From Streptomyces sp. NBC_00259 (GTDB taxonomy: Bacteria; Actinomycetota; Actinomycetes; Streptomycetales; Streptomycetaceae), in contig NZ_CP108080.1 in NCBI RefSeq assembly GCF_036181745.1, forward strand, positions 6,327,501 through 6,391,500: 64,000 nt of DNA, given 5' to 3'. Made by a program: the position numbers and the translations under genes. Position 1 is the stretch's first letter; the number at the start of each line of letters is the position of its first letter. Under the pieces are notes generated by a model, which was given only the letters and a program-made list of their open reading frames with translations, searched no databases and was not told the DNA's origin. Shown piece after piece: positions 15,801 to 23,782 of the stretch.

Positions 15801-16635
15801 CTCCGCGCCGGGCAGGCGCACCGAGTACCACACGGCCGGGGACACCACCTACGCGCAGACGGTCTCCAGCAGCTTCCCCTGGGGGGAGTTCATGGAGGGC
15901 GCCCCGCACACGTACAAGAGCGGCCAGCGGCGCGGCGAGTCGTGGTACGGCGGTGTCGTCGCACCGGCCGCCCCGCGCGACCCGGCCACCGGCGAGCCGG
16001 TCCTCGTCGCCGAGCGACAGGGCGATCTGATCGGTGTCGCGACCGCGTTCTGGGGCGACGGCGAACACGCGGGCCAGGCCGGATCGTTCGGCGACATCGG
16101 CAACATGACGCTCAAGCGGGACGGCGAGGAGATCGGCGACTCGCCCTACCCGTTCGGGGTCTTCCAGGTGCCGGCGGACGACGCGGCGTACGAACTCGCC
16201 CTGAACACCATGAAGGTCGGGCAGCCCGCGGCGGTCTGGAAGCGGTCGACGGAGGTGTCCACGGTCTGGACGTTCCGTTCCGCACGCGACGAGAGCGCGT
16301 ACTCTCAGGGCATCCCCGTCCTCTTCCCGGTGATCGGGCTTCCCGAGGACGAGCTCAAGACCCTCCCGGCGGCCGACGGCCAGAAGCTCACGCTCCGGGT
16401 GTCGGGGCACGCGGGGTACACCCCGGGTGCGCTGGTCTCGGCCAAGCTGTCCTACTCGTACGACGGCGGCACGACCTGGACCGAGGCGAGGACGTCACGG
16501 CAGGGCGGCGCCTGGACGGCGAGCGTGGACCACGCCGGCAGGAGCGGCGCGCCCGTGACCCTCAGGACCGAACTCACCGACGCGAACGGCAACTCCGTCA
16601 CCCAGACAGTGGTGCGCGCCTACGACGTGCGCTGA
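12868..16635 (+). CDS. Large secreted subtilisin-like serine protease (S8 family)
   Basis: A 1255-residue preproprotease. Residues 1-29 form a Sec signal peptide (RTVMGAATAAVLAATAVGPSVAAG), followed by a long propeptide to about residue 210. The catalytic triad is intact: Asp238 in VAVLDTGAD, His270 in GHGTHT and Ser442 in SGTSMATPHVAG, with the oxyanion Asn367 in AAGNSG. After about residue 480 come beta-rich modules and a PA-like region around VALIAHRAAPGTW, giving more than twice the size of plain subtilisin. The ATG follows GGGGAGAG. Divergent from the TrmB-LuxR gene, with a hairpin after the stop. It probably degrades extracellular protein. Confidence 0.93.
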   Translation: MRPTMRTVMGAATAAVLAATAVGPSVAAGPRDGAADGRPLTGSRAAAAAEARSVTVTLVTGDRVVVRGAGTASPAAAALPREDGSVPLLQTRQSGKDLYVYPEGAAAALAAGRVDQELFNVTGLIRQGYDDAHSTSLPLIAVYGTDVARSAPATPRGAERSLVLDAVDGVALKADKKQAAGFWADVTSPRSRASAGLTKLWLDRKVRATLDRSTAQVHAPEAWAAGYDGKGTKVAVLDTGADAEHPDLKGRITAQENFTDSADAGDRQGHGTHTISTVGGSGAASGGRKKGVAPGAELLNGKVLNDYGSGATSWIIAGMQWAVDQKADVVSMSLGSQVPTDCTDPMSVAAEQLSQSNGTLFVVAAGNSGPALNTVSSPGCAPGVLTVGAVDRDDSTASFSSLGPAIVSHTLKPEIAAPGVDISAAAAGGRGVHAYRSMSGTSMATPHVAGAAAILKQRHPDWTAQQLKAALVSSAKATIPGDVRETGAGRLDVKAALDTTVTGAPAVQGGTFNWPQDSSDRATATLPYTNHAAAPVKLDLSVEKVTGNDGSRIRSTVARLGARSVTVPAGATVEVPLTLDPAARLDRAQYGDVTGRILATVRGAAVVSTPFSLYVEPETVTLRVKLVDRAGRPAAGASSLDVIGTDTATGERRFNDGATDQVYRLRPGSYFLSAFAAVTGTADGQDSVTYLGRPQLELTKDTTVVLDARKAHRLRVETDKPGENRAGTLAFARSWDDTWLHAGTITGGRQIQRYYASVDGRATDGDFEFGSYWRRYAPQIVELAVTGGPALHPLTSGFGAANLDGSGSARLVDAGSGTPEELAAAGAKGRVVLVRVADDSTVVGRQAQDAKAAGAVALIAHRAAPGTWYPSAGFLGAQLPALSVPSDEAAGLLTRLAAGPVTLRWKATAKSPYVYNLAFPEDGPVTSERTYRVRDAKLGATEAMYRAMGTPADYLDSVSAVRPGSGQRIYLGGLVDVVSAPGRRTEYHTAGDTTYAQTVSSSFPWGEFMEGAPHTYKSGQRRGESWYGGVVAPAAPRDPATGEPVLVAERQGDLIGVATAFWGDGEHAGQAGSFGDIGNMTLKRDGEEIGDSPYPFGVFQVPADDAAYELALNTMKVGQPAAVWKRSTEVSTVWTFRSARDESAYSQGIPVLFPVIGLPEDELKTLPAADGQKLTLRVSGHAGYTPGALVSAKLSYSYDGGTTWTEARTSRQGGAWTASVDHAGRSGAPVTLRTELTDANGNSVTQTVVRAYDVR

Positions 16636-16645
16636 CCACCCGAAC

Positions 16646-16691
16646 GTCCGCCGGGTGTCCTTCCCGTGGGGGGTGGGGCCGCCCGGCGGAC
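16646..16691 (+). terminator. Hairpin after the subtilase gene
   Basis: A 10-bp perfect stem, GTCCGCCGGG (16646-16655) with CCCGGCGGAC (16682-16691), around a G-rich loop of 26 bases, beginning 11 bases after the stop. Confidence 0.55.
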
Positions 16692-16770
16692 TCATGTCCG
16701 GGCACCGATCCGGAACTGATTTTTCGCAATGCTCCGTTTTCGTGCGCCCGGTGCGGTGGAAAATACGGGC

Positions 16771-18249
16771 ATGAGTCAGCAGGGGGAGAAGCCCGCCGCC
16801 GGCGACGACTGGTGGCACCGGCTGTACGACGAGTCCGCCCCGGACACCGGCCCCGCCTCCGCGGCGGGCGACACGCTCGACGACCGCTTCGACTCCGCGG
16901 CGGACACGGTGGGCGCCCCACCGCCGCCGGACGAGGGCCCCGGCACCTGGTGGGACCCGTCCCCACTACAGGGCGGCGCCCCACCACGACCGGACGGCGC
17001 CCCGCCCGCGGGAGGGGGGCCCGTCGCGGCGACGCCGAGCACCACCCCGCGCGCTGCGCACCCGTTCCCCGAAGCGGGCTCCCCGGCGGCGGGGGCGGGT
17101 GTGCCGCCCGCCGCCGGTGCCAGTTCCGGTGCCGGCACCGGTGCCGGTGGGCGGCCGCGGCTCACGGGTCCGGAGCCTGGTGATGCGGGTGCCGGGCGGC
17201 CGGCTGTGTCCGGTGCGGAGCCGAAGCCGGCCGGACCGGCAGCGGGACGTCCTCCACAGGGCGTGGCCGTGCCCCGGCCCCGGGCCGGGTACGTCGGGGA
17301 CCGGCCGCCGACCTATGACGCCGAGCCCACCGCACTGCCCGTCGCACGGCCGCAGGAGCTGGAGGAACTCGTCGCGGACACCGTGCTGGACGGGGCCCGG
17401 TACGGCACGTTCACGCTGCGGGCCGCGTCCGTGCGCGGTGACTCGGCGCGCTACCGGGGCGAGCACCGCCGCGACGCGCTGCTCACGGCACGCTTCGGCG
17501 CCGGCGAGGGCGCGCTGGTGATGGTGGCCGTGGCCACCGGCGCGCGGGCCACCGAGAGCGCCCACCTCGCCGCGGCCGACGCCTGCCGCTGGATCGCCGG
17601 CGCCGTCGGCCGCAGCCACGCGCGGCTCGCCGACGACATCAGGGGCGGTCGCCGCGGCGACCTCAAGTCCGGGCTGCACCGGCTCACCGACCGCTCCTTC
17701 GGCAAGCTCCGCGCCCGCGCCACCGAACTGGGCCTGTCGCCCGAGACGTACACGGCGAACCTGCGCTGCCTGCTGCTGTCCGCCGACCCGGCCTGCCGCA
17801 CCCGCGTGTTCTTCGGCGTCGGCGCCGGCGGACTCTTCCGGCTCCGCGACGGCGGCTGGCAGGACATCGAACCGCCCGTCCCGGACTCCGCCGCCGGCGA
17901 GCCCGTCGTCGGCTACGGCTCCCCGCCCACCGAGAGCTCCGGCGGCGACCGGCTCACGATGGACCTCGGCATCACCACGGCCCCCGCGCCGCACATCGAC
18001 CCGCCCGTCCCGCCACCCGTCGAGCCCTTCCGCTTCCGCGCCTCCGTGGCCCGCCCGGGCGACACCCTCCTGCTGTGCAGCACCGGCCTCGCCGAGCCGC
18101 TGCGCGGCGAACCCGCGCTCGCCGGCGAACTCGCGCAGCGCTGGGCCGGCGCCGAGCCGCCCGGTCTCGCCGCGTATCTCGCCGACACCCAGCTCCGCGT
18201 GAAGGGGTACGCCGACGACCGCACGGCCTGCGCCGTCTGGGAGGCGTAA
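16771..18249 (+). CDS. PP2C-like protein with a Pro/Gly-rich N-terminal half, probably a pseudophosphatase
   Basis: A 492-residue protein. Residues 1-185 are low-complexity Pro/Gly/Ala with an acidic start (DDWWHRLYDESAPD). Residues 190-490 have the layout of a PP2C phosphatase domain: FTLRAASVRGDSARYRGE-RRDALLTARF, ALVMVAVATG, VFFGVGAGGLFRL, GDTLLLCSTGLAEPL and a final DDRTACAVWE. The usual ADG in the third strand reads ATG, and the usual TDGL reads STGL, so two metal-binding Asp residues are absent while the last Asp is kept. I infer a binding or decoy role, not catalysis. It is 41 bp upstream of poxB, without a convincing ribosome site. Confidence 0.75.
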   Translation: MSQQGEKPAAGDDWWHRLYDESAPDTGPASAAGDTLDDRFDSAADTVGAPPPPDEGPGTWWDPSPLQGGAPPRPDGAPPAGGGPVAATPSTTPRAAHPFPEAGSPAAGAGVPPAAGASSGAGTGAGGRPRLTGPEPGDAGAGRPAVSGAEPKPAGPAAGRPPQGVAVPRPRAGYVGDRPPTYDAEPTALPVARPQELEELVADTVLDGARYGTFTLRAASVRGDSARYRGEHRRDALLTARFGAGEGALVMVAVATGARATESAHLAAADACRWIAGAVGRSHARLADDIRGGRRGDLKSGLHRLTDRSFGKLRARATELGLSPETYTANLRCLLLSADPACRTRVFFGVGAGGLFRLRDGGWQDIEPPVPDSAAGEPVVGYGSPPTESSGGDRLTMDLGITTAPAPHIDPPVPPPVEPFRFRASVARPGDTLLLCSTGLAEPLRGEPALAGELAQRWAGAEPPGLAAYLADTQLRVKGYADDRTACAVWEA

Positions 18250-18290
18250 CCCCGCAGGCGTGATCGCCCGGACCGTGGATAGATGGATCC

Positions 18291-20033
18291 ATGGCCAAGC
18301 AGAACGTCGCAGAGCAGTTCGTCGACATCCTCGTACGCGCGGGCGTGCAGCGGCTCTACGGAGTCGTCGGCGACAGCCTCAACCCCGTCGTCGACGCCAT
18401 CCGCCGCAACGGCGCCATCGACTGGATCCAGGTACGCCACGAGGAGACCGCGGCCTTCGCGGCCGGTGCCGAGGCGCAGATCACGGGCAGGCTCGCCGGC
18501 TGCGCGGGCTCCTGCGGGCCCGGCAATCTGCACCTCATCAACGGCCTCTACGACGCCCACCGCTCCATGGCGCCGGTCCTCGCCCTCGCCTCCCACATCC
18601 CCTCCTCCGAGATCGGCCTCGGCTACTTCCAGGAGACCCACCCCGACCAGCTGTTCCGTGAGTGCAGCCACTACAGCGAGCTGATCTCCAACCCGCAGCA
18701 GATGCCGCGGCTGCTGCAGACCGCCGTCCAGCAGGCCATCGGCCGCAGCGGCGTCAGCGTCGTCGCGCTCCCCGGTGACATCGCCTCCCGGCCGGCCCCG
18801 GAGAAGTCCATCGAGCACGCCCTCGTGACCAGCCGCCCCACGGTCCGCCCCGGCGACACGGAGATCGACGCCCTGGCCCGGATGATCGACGAGGCGGAGC
18901 GTGTCACGCTCTTCTGCGGCAGCGGGACCGCCGGCGCGCACCACGAGGTCATGCAGTTCGCGGAGCGCGTCAAGTCACCCGTCGGCCATGCGCTCCGCGG
19001 CAAGGAGTGGATCCAGTACGACAACCCCTACGACGTCGGTATGAGCGGACTGCTCGGCTACGGCGCCGCGTACGAGGCCACCCATGAGTGCGATCTGCTG
19101 ATCCTGCTCGGCACGGACTTCCCGTACAACGCCTTCCTTCCCGACGACGTCAGGATCGCCCAGGTCGACGTCCGGCCGGAGAACCTCGGCCGGCGCTCCA
19201 AGCTGGACCTCGCCGTCTGGGGCGATGTGCGCGAGACGCTGCGCTGTCTCACCCCGAGGGTGCGGATCAAGAACGACCGGCGCTTCCTCGACAGGATGCT
19301 GAAGAAGCACGCCGAGGCGCTGGAAGGCGTGATCAAGGCCTACACCCGCAGGGTCGAGAAGCACACCCCCATCCATCCGGAGTACGTCGCCTCCGTCCTC
19401 GACGAACTCGCCGACGACGATGCCGTGTTCACCGTCGACACCGGCATGTGCAACGTGTGGGCGGCCCGCTACATCACCCCGAACGGGCGGCGCCGCATCA
19501 TCGGCTCCTTCAGCCACGGCTCGATGGCCAACGCCCTGCCCCAGGCCATCGGCGCGCAGTTCACCGCCCGTGACCGCCAGGTCGTCTCGATGTCGGGCGA
19601 CGGCGGATTCGCCATGCTGATGGGGGACTTCCTCACCCTGGTGCAGTACGACCTGCCGGTGAAGGTCGTGCTCTTCAACAACTCCTCCCTGAGCATGGTG
19701 GAGCTGGAGATGCTGGTCGCGGGCCTGCCGCCGCACGGGACCACGAACCGAAACCCGGACTTCTCCGCGATCGCCCGGGCCGCCGGCGCCTACGGCGTGC
19801 GCGTGGAGAAGCCGAAGCAGCTCGCCGGCGCCCTCAAGGACGCCTTCGCGCACAAGGGCCCGGCGCTCGTCGACGTGGTCACCGACCCGAACGCGCTGTC
19901 CATCCCGCCGAGGATCAGGGCCGAGATGGTGACCGGCTTCGCGCTCTCCGCCAGCAAGATCGTGCTGGACGGCGGCGTCGGCCGAATGGTCCAGATGGCC
20001 CGCTCCAACCTGCGGAACGTACCGCGCCCGTGA
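18291..20033 (+). CDS. poxB: Thiamine-diphosphate pyruvate oxidase / pyruvate:quinone dehydrogenase
   Basis: A 580-residue ThDP enzyme of the PoxB type, which decarboxylates pyruvate to acetate with electrons passing to FAD and then quinone. The catalytic Glu lies in VRHEETAAFAAG near residue 50. The FAD domain is in the middle. The ThDP-Mg motif runs from SGDGGFAML to VLFNNSSLS (about residues 434-465). Length matches PoxB (about 570). The ribosome site before ATG 18291 is weak. It follows the PP2C-like gene closely and is followed after 105 bp by an anti-sigma HATPase. Acetolactate synthase is a less likely alternative. Confidence 0.88.
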   Translation: MAKQNVAEQFVDILVRAGVQRLYGVVGDSLNPVVDAIRRNGAIDWIQVRHEETAAFAAGAEAQITGRLAGCAGSCGPGNLHLINGLYDAHRSMAPVLALASHIPSSEIGLGYFQETHPDQLFRECSHYSELISNPQQMPRLLQTAVQQAIGRSGVSVVALPGDIASRPAPEKSIEHALVTSRPTVRPGDTEIDALARMIDEAERVTLFCGSGTAGAHHEVMQFAERVKSPVGHALRGKEWIQYDNPYDVGMSGLLGYGAAYEATHECDLLILLGTDFPYNAFLPDDVRIAQVDVRPENLGRRSKLDLAVWGDVRETLRCLTPRVRIKNDRRFLDRMLKKHAEALEGVIKAYTRRVEKHTPIHPEYVASVLDELADDDAVFTVDTGMCNVWAARYITPNGRRRIIGSFSHGSMANALPQAIGAQFTARDRQVVSMSGDGGFAMLMGDFLTLVQYDLPVKVVLFNNSSLSMVELEMLVAGLPPHGTTNRNPDFSAIARAAGAYGVRVEKPKQLAGALKDAFAHKGPALVDVVTDPNALSIPPRIRAEMVTGFALSASKIVLDGGVGRMVQMARSNLRNVPRP

Positions 20034-20138
20034 CTCAGTGTGCACCGGCAGGCGTGGCGGCACGGCGGCGGGGCATGCATTTCGGGAGCACCTGTGCGAG
20101 CGGGTGCGGGACGACGAGACGGAAAGGACCGTTCCGAC

Positions 20139-20567
20139 GTGCGGTGGGGGATGATGGCGAGGCGTCAGGAGGGGTCCGGGGCCGCGCAGTTGAGGCGCAG
20201 CGTGCGGCGCGCGGACCTCAGAGCGGTACCGGAAGTGCGCAGCGCCCTGCGGGCCTTGCTCGGGCACTGGGGCGAGCCGGGCTCGGCCGAGGTGGCGGAG
20301 CTGCTGACCAGTGAGCTGGTGACCAACGCCCTGGTCCACACGGGCGAGGGCGCGGTCGTGACGGCCACGGTCGCACCGGCCGGACTCCGGGTGGAAGTAC
20401 GGGACTTCACGACAGGCGAGGTCGAGCCGCCCGCGGCGGCAGCGCCCGACGAGAGCACACACGGCAGGGGACTGCTCCTGGTGCAGAGCCTCGCGGACGC
20501 GTGGGGAGTGCGTGCGCTCGGGCTCGGCAAAGTGGTGTGGTTCGAACTGCACGGCGGGCGGACCTGA
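20139..20567 (+). CDS. ATP-binding anti-sigma-like protein (HATPase)
   Basis: A 142-residue single-domain GHKL ATPase like those of the RsbW/SpoIIAB group that Streptomyces carries in many copies. The N box is LLTSELVTNALVHT, the G1 region VEVRDFTTG, and the G2 box THGRGLLLVQSLADAWG. Such proteins bind sigma factors or anti-anti-sigma factors and often phosphorylate the latter. The start is uncertain: GTG 20139 has AAAGGA ten bases upstream, while ATG 20151 and 20154 lie just after a G-run. No partner sigma factor is adjacent. Confidence 0.82.
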   Translation: MRWGMMARRQEGSGAAQLRRSVRRADLRAVPEVRSALRALLGHWGEPGSAEVAELLTSELVTNALVHTGEGAVVTATVAPAGLRVEVRDFTTGEVEPPAAAAPDESTHGRGLLLVQSLADAWGVRALGLGKVVWFELHGGRT

Positions 20568-20618
20568 CCCGCGGGAGTGAGCCCCCCGAGGGCCCTGTCC
20601 GCCCGCCGTGGCCGAACG

Positions 20619-21698
20619 TCAGCCGAACTGCTGCTCCAGATGCTTGAGCTTCTGCTCCAGCGAGTCGAGGCGCGGCAGCGCCTGGGTGTCGTCCTCGGCG
20701 GTGAGGTCGACGGTGACCGGCTCGGTGCCCTTCACGGTCTGGAGGCTGTTCACGGCCTGAAGGGAGGGGCGGGCGCGCGACGGCACCTGGCCGGGATCCG
20801 CCGTGGCGGGCTCCGCGGCGGTCCCCACGGCCGCGGCGGAGCCCGCCACGGGCCCGCTCACGGTGGTGACCTCCACCTGGCGTCCGCCACGACCGAGCCC
20901 CCAGGCCCGGTGCTGCCGGCTGATGGCCCGGATACGGGCCCGCTCCAGCTTCTCGTGGTCGCGCCTGCGCACCCGGTCCTGCTCCTTCTCCCGCCGGTCC
21001 TCGCGGACCTCCTCGACCGCCTCGTCCAGCGTGCGTACGCCTTCGAGCAGCATCAGCGACCAGGCGCCGAACGTCTCGCGGGGTGCGCGCAGCCACCGTA
21101 CGACCCGGATCTGCGGCAGCGGACGGGGCACCAGGCCCTGTTCGCGCAGCGCGGCCCGGCGGGTCTGCTTCAGGGCGCGGTCGAAGAGCACGGCCGCCGA
21201 CAGCGACATGCCCGCGAAGAAATGAGGGGCGCCGTCGTGGCCGAGACCGCGGGGCGCGTGGACCCAGTTGAACCAGGCGGCCGCGCCGGCGAACATCCAG
21301 ACCAGTATGCGGGAGCCCAGTGCGGCGTCGCCGTGACTGGCCTCGCGCACCGCGAGCACCGAACAGAACATGGCGGCGCCGTCCAGGCCGAACGGGACCA
21401 GGTACTCCCAGCCGCCGGAGAGGTTCAGGTTCTGCCGGCCGAAGCCGACCAGGCCGTGGAAGGAGAGTGCCGCGGCGACGGCGGCACAGCAGAAGAGGAG
21501 GAGGTAGGACGCGGTGCCGTAGACCGCCTCTTTGCGCCTGCGCCGTTCCTCGCTGCGCTCCCAGGAGTCCTCGGCCACGGAACCGCCGCCACCGGCGGCG
21601 CGCCTGCCGCGCGCGACCACCGCCACCGCCGCCACGACCCCCACGAGCATCACGCCGCCCGGAAGCAGCCAGTCGAGCGATATGTCGGTCAGTCTCAT
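20619..21698 (-). CDS. DUF2637 domain membrane protein
   Basis: A 359-residue protein. The first helix is LLPGGVMLVGVVAAVAVVA, followed by helices around YLLLFCCAAVAAALSFHGLV, EYLVPFGLDGAAMFCSVLAV and ILVWMFAGAAAWFNWVHAP. A basic cytoplasmic part rich in Arg and Glu (EVREDRREKEQDRVRRRDHEKLERARIR in essence) comes next, and the tail ends SLEQKLKHLEQQFG, probably a short coiled coil. The membrane part fits DUF2637, known from actinomycete chromosomes and conjugative plasmids; its function is not known. The ATG follows AAGGGACAGCGC. It is convergent with the HATPase gene. There are no mobile-element genes nearby. Confidence 0.8.
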   Translation of the reverse strand: MRLTDISLDWLLPGGVMLVGVVAAVAVVARGRRAAGGGGSVAEDSWERSEERRRRKEAVYGTASYLLLFCCAAVAAALSFHGLVGFGRQNLNLSGGWEYLVPFGLDGAAMFCSVLAVREASHGDAALGSRILVWMFAGAAAWFNWVHAPRGLGHDGAPHFFAGMSLSAAVLFDRALKQTRRAALREQGLVPRPLPQIRVVRWLRAPRETFGAWSLMLLEGVRTLDEAVEEVREDRREKEQDRVRRRDHEKLERARIRAISRQHRAWGLGRGGRQVEVTTVSGPVAGSAAAVGTAAEPATADPGQVPSRARPSLQAVNSLQTVKGTEPVTVDLTAEDDTQALPRLDSLEQKLKHLEQQFG

Positions 21699-21916
21699 GC
21701 GCTGTCCCTTGCATCTGCATCGCGGTGGACGTTTCGCGCGCCATCCTGGCCGAAGTCCCGTTGCGCACAGGGGCTTTCCCGGCAAGAGGACCCCAAGGGC
21801 GCTGCAGCGCCTACGAATAGGGGCGTTTCACTCGAACGCGCCTACAGGGAACGGGATTTGAGTTCGATTACGTCACCGGGCTCCGTAGGTCCTGCGTGCC
21901 TGCGTGCCTGCGATGC

Positions 21917-22786
21917 CTAGGTGGCGATGAGCCGTTGGACGCGGTCGGCGTCGCACGTACGAGGACAGGTGCCGCAGGTGTCCTCGGGACGCAGCGTGTA
22001 GAAGAGGCAGCAGCTGGCCCGGTCGCGGGTGGGCAGCGCCTCCCCGGCGGGACCGGTCAGCTCGCGGAACCCGGCCGTGCCGACGTACGGCTTGGTGGTG
22101 CCGGGCAGCAGTGCCGCCAGCTCCGTCATCGCGCGCCGCTCCTCGCCGAGCTGGTCCGCGATGTACCAGAGGCCCTCGACGATCTCGTCCGTGGCCATGC
22201 CCCACAGGGCGCGCCGGCCGCGCCGCATCCGCGGGCCGAAGCCGTCGAGCACCGGTCCGAGGTGCTCGGCGAGGGCGTCGCGCACCTCGGCGCGCAGTGC
22301 CTCCTCGTCCGGGACGACCCGGGCGCCGGGCAGCTGTGCGGCAGGGTCGCCGGGAAGGCAGGCGAACGAGCGGACACGGACCGTCATCCGGCCGAGGGCC
22401 CGCTGGACGGCGACGTCCTCGACGGGGACCCGGGGCACCCGGCGGGCCAGGAACCACGGCACCGTGATCAGCAGGCACGCCGGCCACGCGTACCGGTGGA
22501 GGCCGAAGCTGGCGACGACGTCGGGCCGGGCCTGCTGCCCGTAGTCCCGCAGGACCTGTGCGTTGTCCCACGCCAGGAACGCGTCCAGGGCGGGGCCTCC
22601 GGCCGCGAGATCCGCCGCCGCGACCCAGCCGCCGCCGCGCGGCACCTGCTCGCCGTCCGCCAGCTCCTGGACGTGCAGACCCGGAAACGCCGTCGTCAGA
22701 CGCTCGTACGCGTCCGTGACGGGCGTGGTGCCGGCGGCGGGCTGAAGGGCAGGCCGCGAGCTGGTGAGGACAGCGGGGACCGTCAT
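21917..22786 (-). CDS. FhuF-like (2Fe-2S) ferric iron reductase
   Basis: A 289-residue protein whose C-terminus carries the FhuF-type iron-sulfur motif: CCLFYTL followed ten residues after the Cys pair by CGTC and another Cys. FhuF proteins reduce ferric iron in imported siderophores. The upstream part (HRYAWPACLLITVPWFLARRVPRVP) fits the family body. Its promoter region contains a good iron box 28 bp upstream of the ATG, so expression should rise when iron is scarce. It stands alone; no siderophore transporter is in the window. Confidence 0.82.
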   Translation of the reverse strand: MTVPAVLTSSRPALQPAAGTTPVTDAYERLTTAFPGLHVQELADGEQVPRGGGWVAAADLAAGGPALDAFLAWDNAQVLRDYGQQARPDVVASFGLHRYAWPACLLITVPWFLARRVPRVPVEDVAVQRALGRMTVRVRSFACLPGDPAAQLPGARVVPDEEALRAEVRDALAEHLGPVLDGFGPRMRRGRRALWGMATDEIVEGLWYIADQLGEERRAMTELAALLPGTTKPYVGTAGFRELTGPAGEALPTRDRASCCLFYTLRPEDTCGTCPRTCDADRVQRLIAT

Positions 22787-22813
22787 GCGGGGACCACCGA
22801 ATCGCGATCGTTA

Positions 22814-22832
22814 GCAGGTTAGCCTTACCTTA
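22814..22832 (-). promoter_or_regulatory. Iron box (DmdR/IdeR-type operator)
   Basis: GCAGGTTAGCCTTACCTTA agrees with the actinomycete consensus TTAGGTTAGGCTCACCTAA at 14 of 19 positions and keeps its symmetry. It lies 28 bp upstream of the fhuF-like ATG and within the divergent region shared with a GntR gene that starts about 100 bp to the right. Confidence 0.75.
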
Positions 22833-22935
22833 CCCGATGCGATCCGTGTTTGAACTGTGTCCTTGTCCGCCTATCGTGCACGCAGGACCCGTACCGAGCG
22901 AGCCGGGTCCCGTACACGGCCGGAGGGGGACCCGA

Positions 22936-23772
22936 GTGGAGCAGGGCAGAGCACGTGGCCCCGCCGCGGCACAGCCGTACGCGTCCGCCCGCGTCCCCGG
23001 GCAGACCCCGGCGGAGACGGCTCCCGCCGCGATCCCGGGGCAGACGCGCGACGAGCAGCTGCCGGCCGCCCGAGTGCGCGAGGAGCAGCCGCCCGGCGCG
23101 CAGGCCCGGGGCGAGCACACCCACAGCGAGCCGCCCGCCCCCGGAGCCGTCGTCCGCCGCCACTCCGTACGCGGCCAGATACTGGACGCCCTGCGCGCGG
23201 CCCTCGTCAGCGGCGAGCTGCGGCCGGGCGAGGTCTACTCCGGCCCTGCCCTCGGTGAACGGTTCGGCGTCTCCGCCACCCCCGTGCGCGAGGCGATGCA
23301 GCAGCTCGCCCTCGAAGGCGCGGTGGAGACCATGCCGAACCGCGGCTTCCGCGTCATCGTGCGCAGCCCCCGGGAACTCGCCGAACTCGCCGAGGTCCGT
23401 GCCCTCATCGAGGTCCCGGTGATGCTCCGCCTCGCCCGGACCGTTCCGGCCGCCCACTGGGCCGAACTGGTCCCGCTGGCCGAGGCGACCGCGGCCGCCG
23501 CGGCCACCGGCGACCGGGCCGGCTACGCGGAGTCGGACCGCGCCTTCCATCGCGCGGTCCTCTCGCTCGCGGGCAACGACCAGCTCCTCGCCGTCGCCGA
23601 CGACCTCCACCGCCGCTCCCAGTGGCCCCTGATGAGTGCCCCCGCCATGCGCCGCGCGGACCTGGTGGCGGACGCCGCCGAACACTCCGCGCTGCTGGAG
23701 GCGCTGATCGCGCAGGACCTGGCCGTGGTGAACTCCCTCGTACGGGAGCACTTCACCGGCGCGGACCGCTGA
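22936..23772 (+). CDS. GntR family regulator with FCD domain
   Basis: A 278-residue regulator. Residues 1-70 are a disordered Ala/Pro/Gln/Arg-rich leader. The GntR winged helix spans about 72-140 (VRGQILDALRAALVSGELRPGEVYSG and SATPVREAMQQLALEGAV). The FCD effector domain follows to the end, with SDRAFHRAVLSLAGNDQL and the helix around AEHSALLEAL that usually holds metal-binding His residues. The GTG start follows GGAGGGGGACCCGA. It is divergent from the iron gene and ten bases ahead of the WD40-like gene, so the latter is probably co-transcribed. Effector unknown. Confidence 0.87.
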   Translation: MEQGRARGPAAAQPYASARVPGQTPAETAPAAIPGQTRDEQLPAARVREEQPPGAQARGEHTHSEPPAPGAVVRRHSVRGQILDALRAALVSGELRPGEVYSGPALGERFGVSATPVREAMQQLALEGAVETMPNRGFRVIVRSPRELAELAEVRALIEVPVMLRLARTVPAAHWAELVPLAEATAAAAATGDRAGYAESDRAFHRAVLSLAGNDQLLAVADDLHRRSQWPLMSAPAMRRADLVADAAEHSALLEALIAQDLAVVNSLVREHFTGADR

Positions 23773-23782
23773 GGCCGGGCCG

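Noticed and set aside
20619..21698. Integrated conjugative element suggested by the DUF2637 gene
   Set aside because: No integrase, replication, transfer or attachment-site signature lies within several kilobases.
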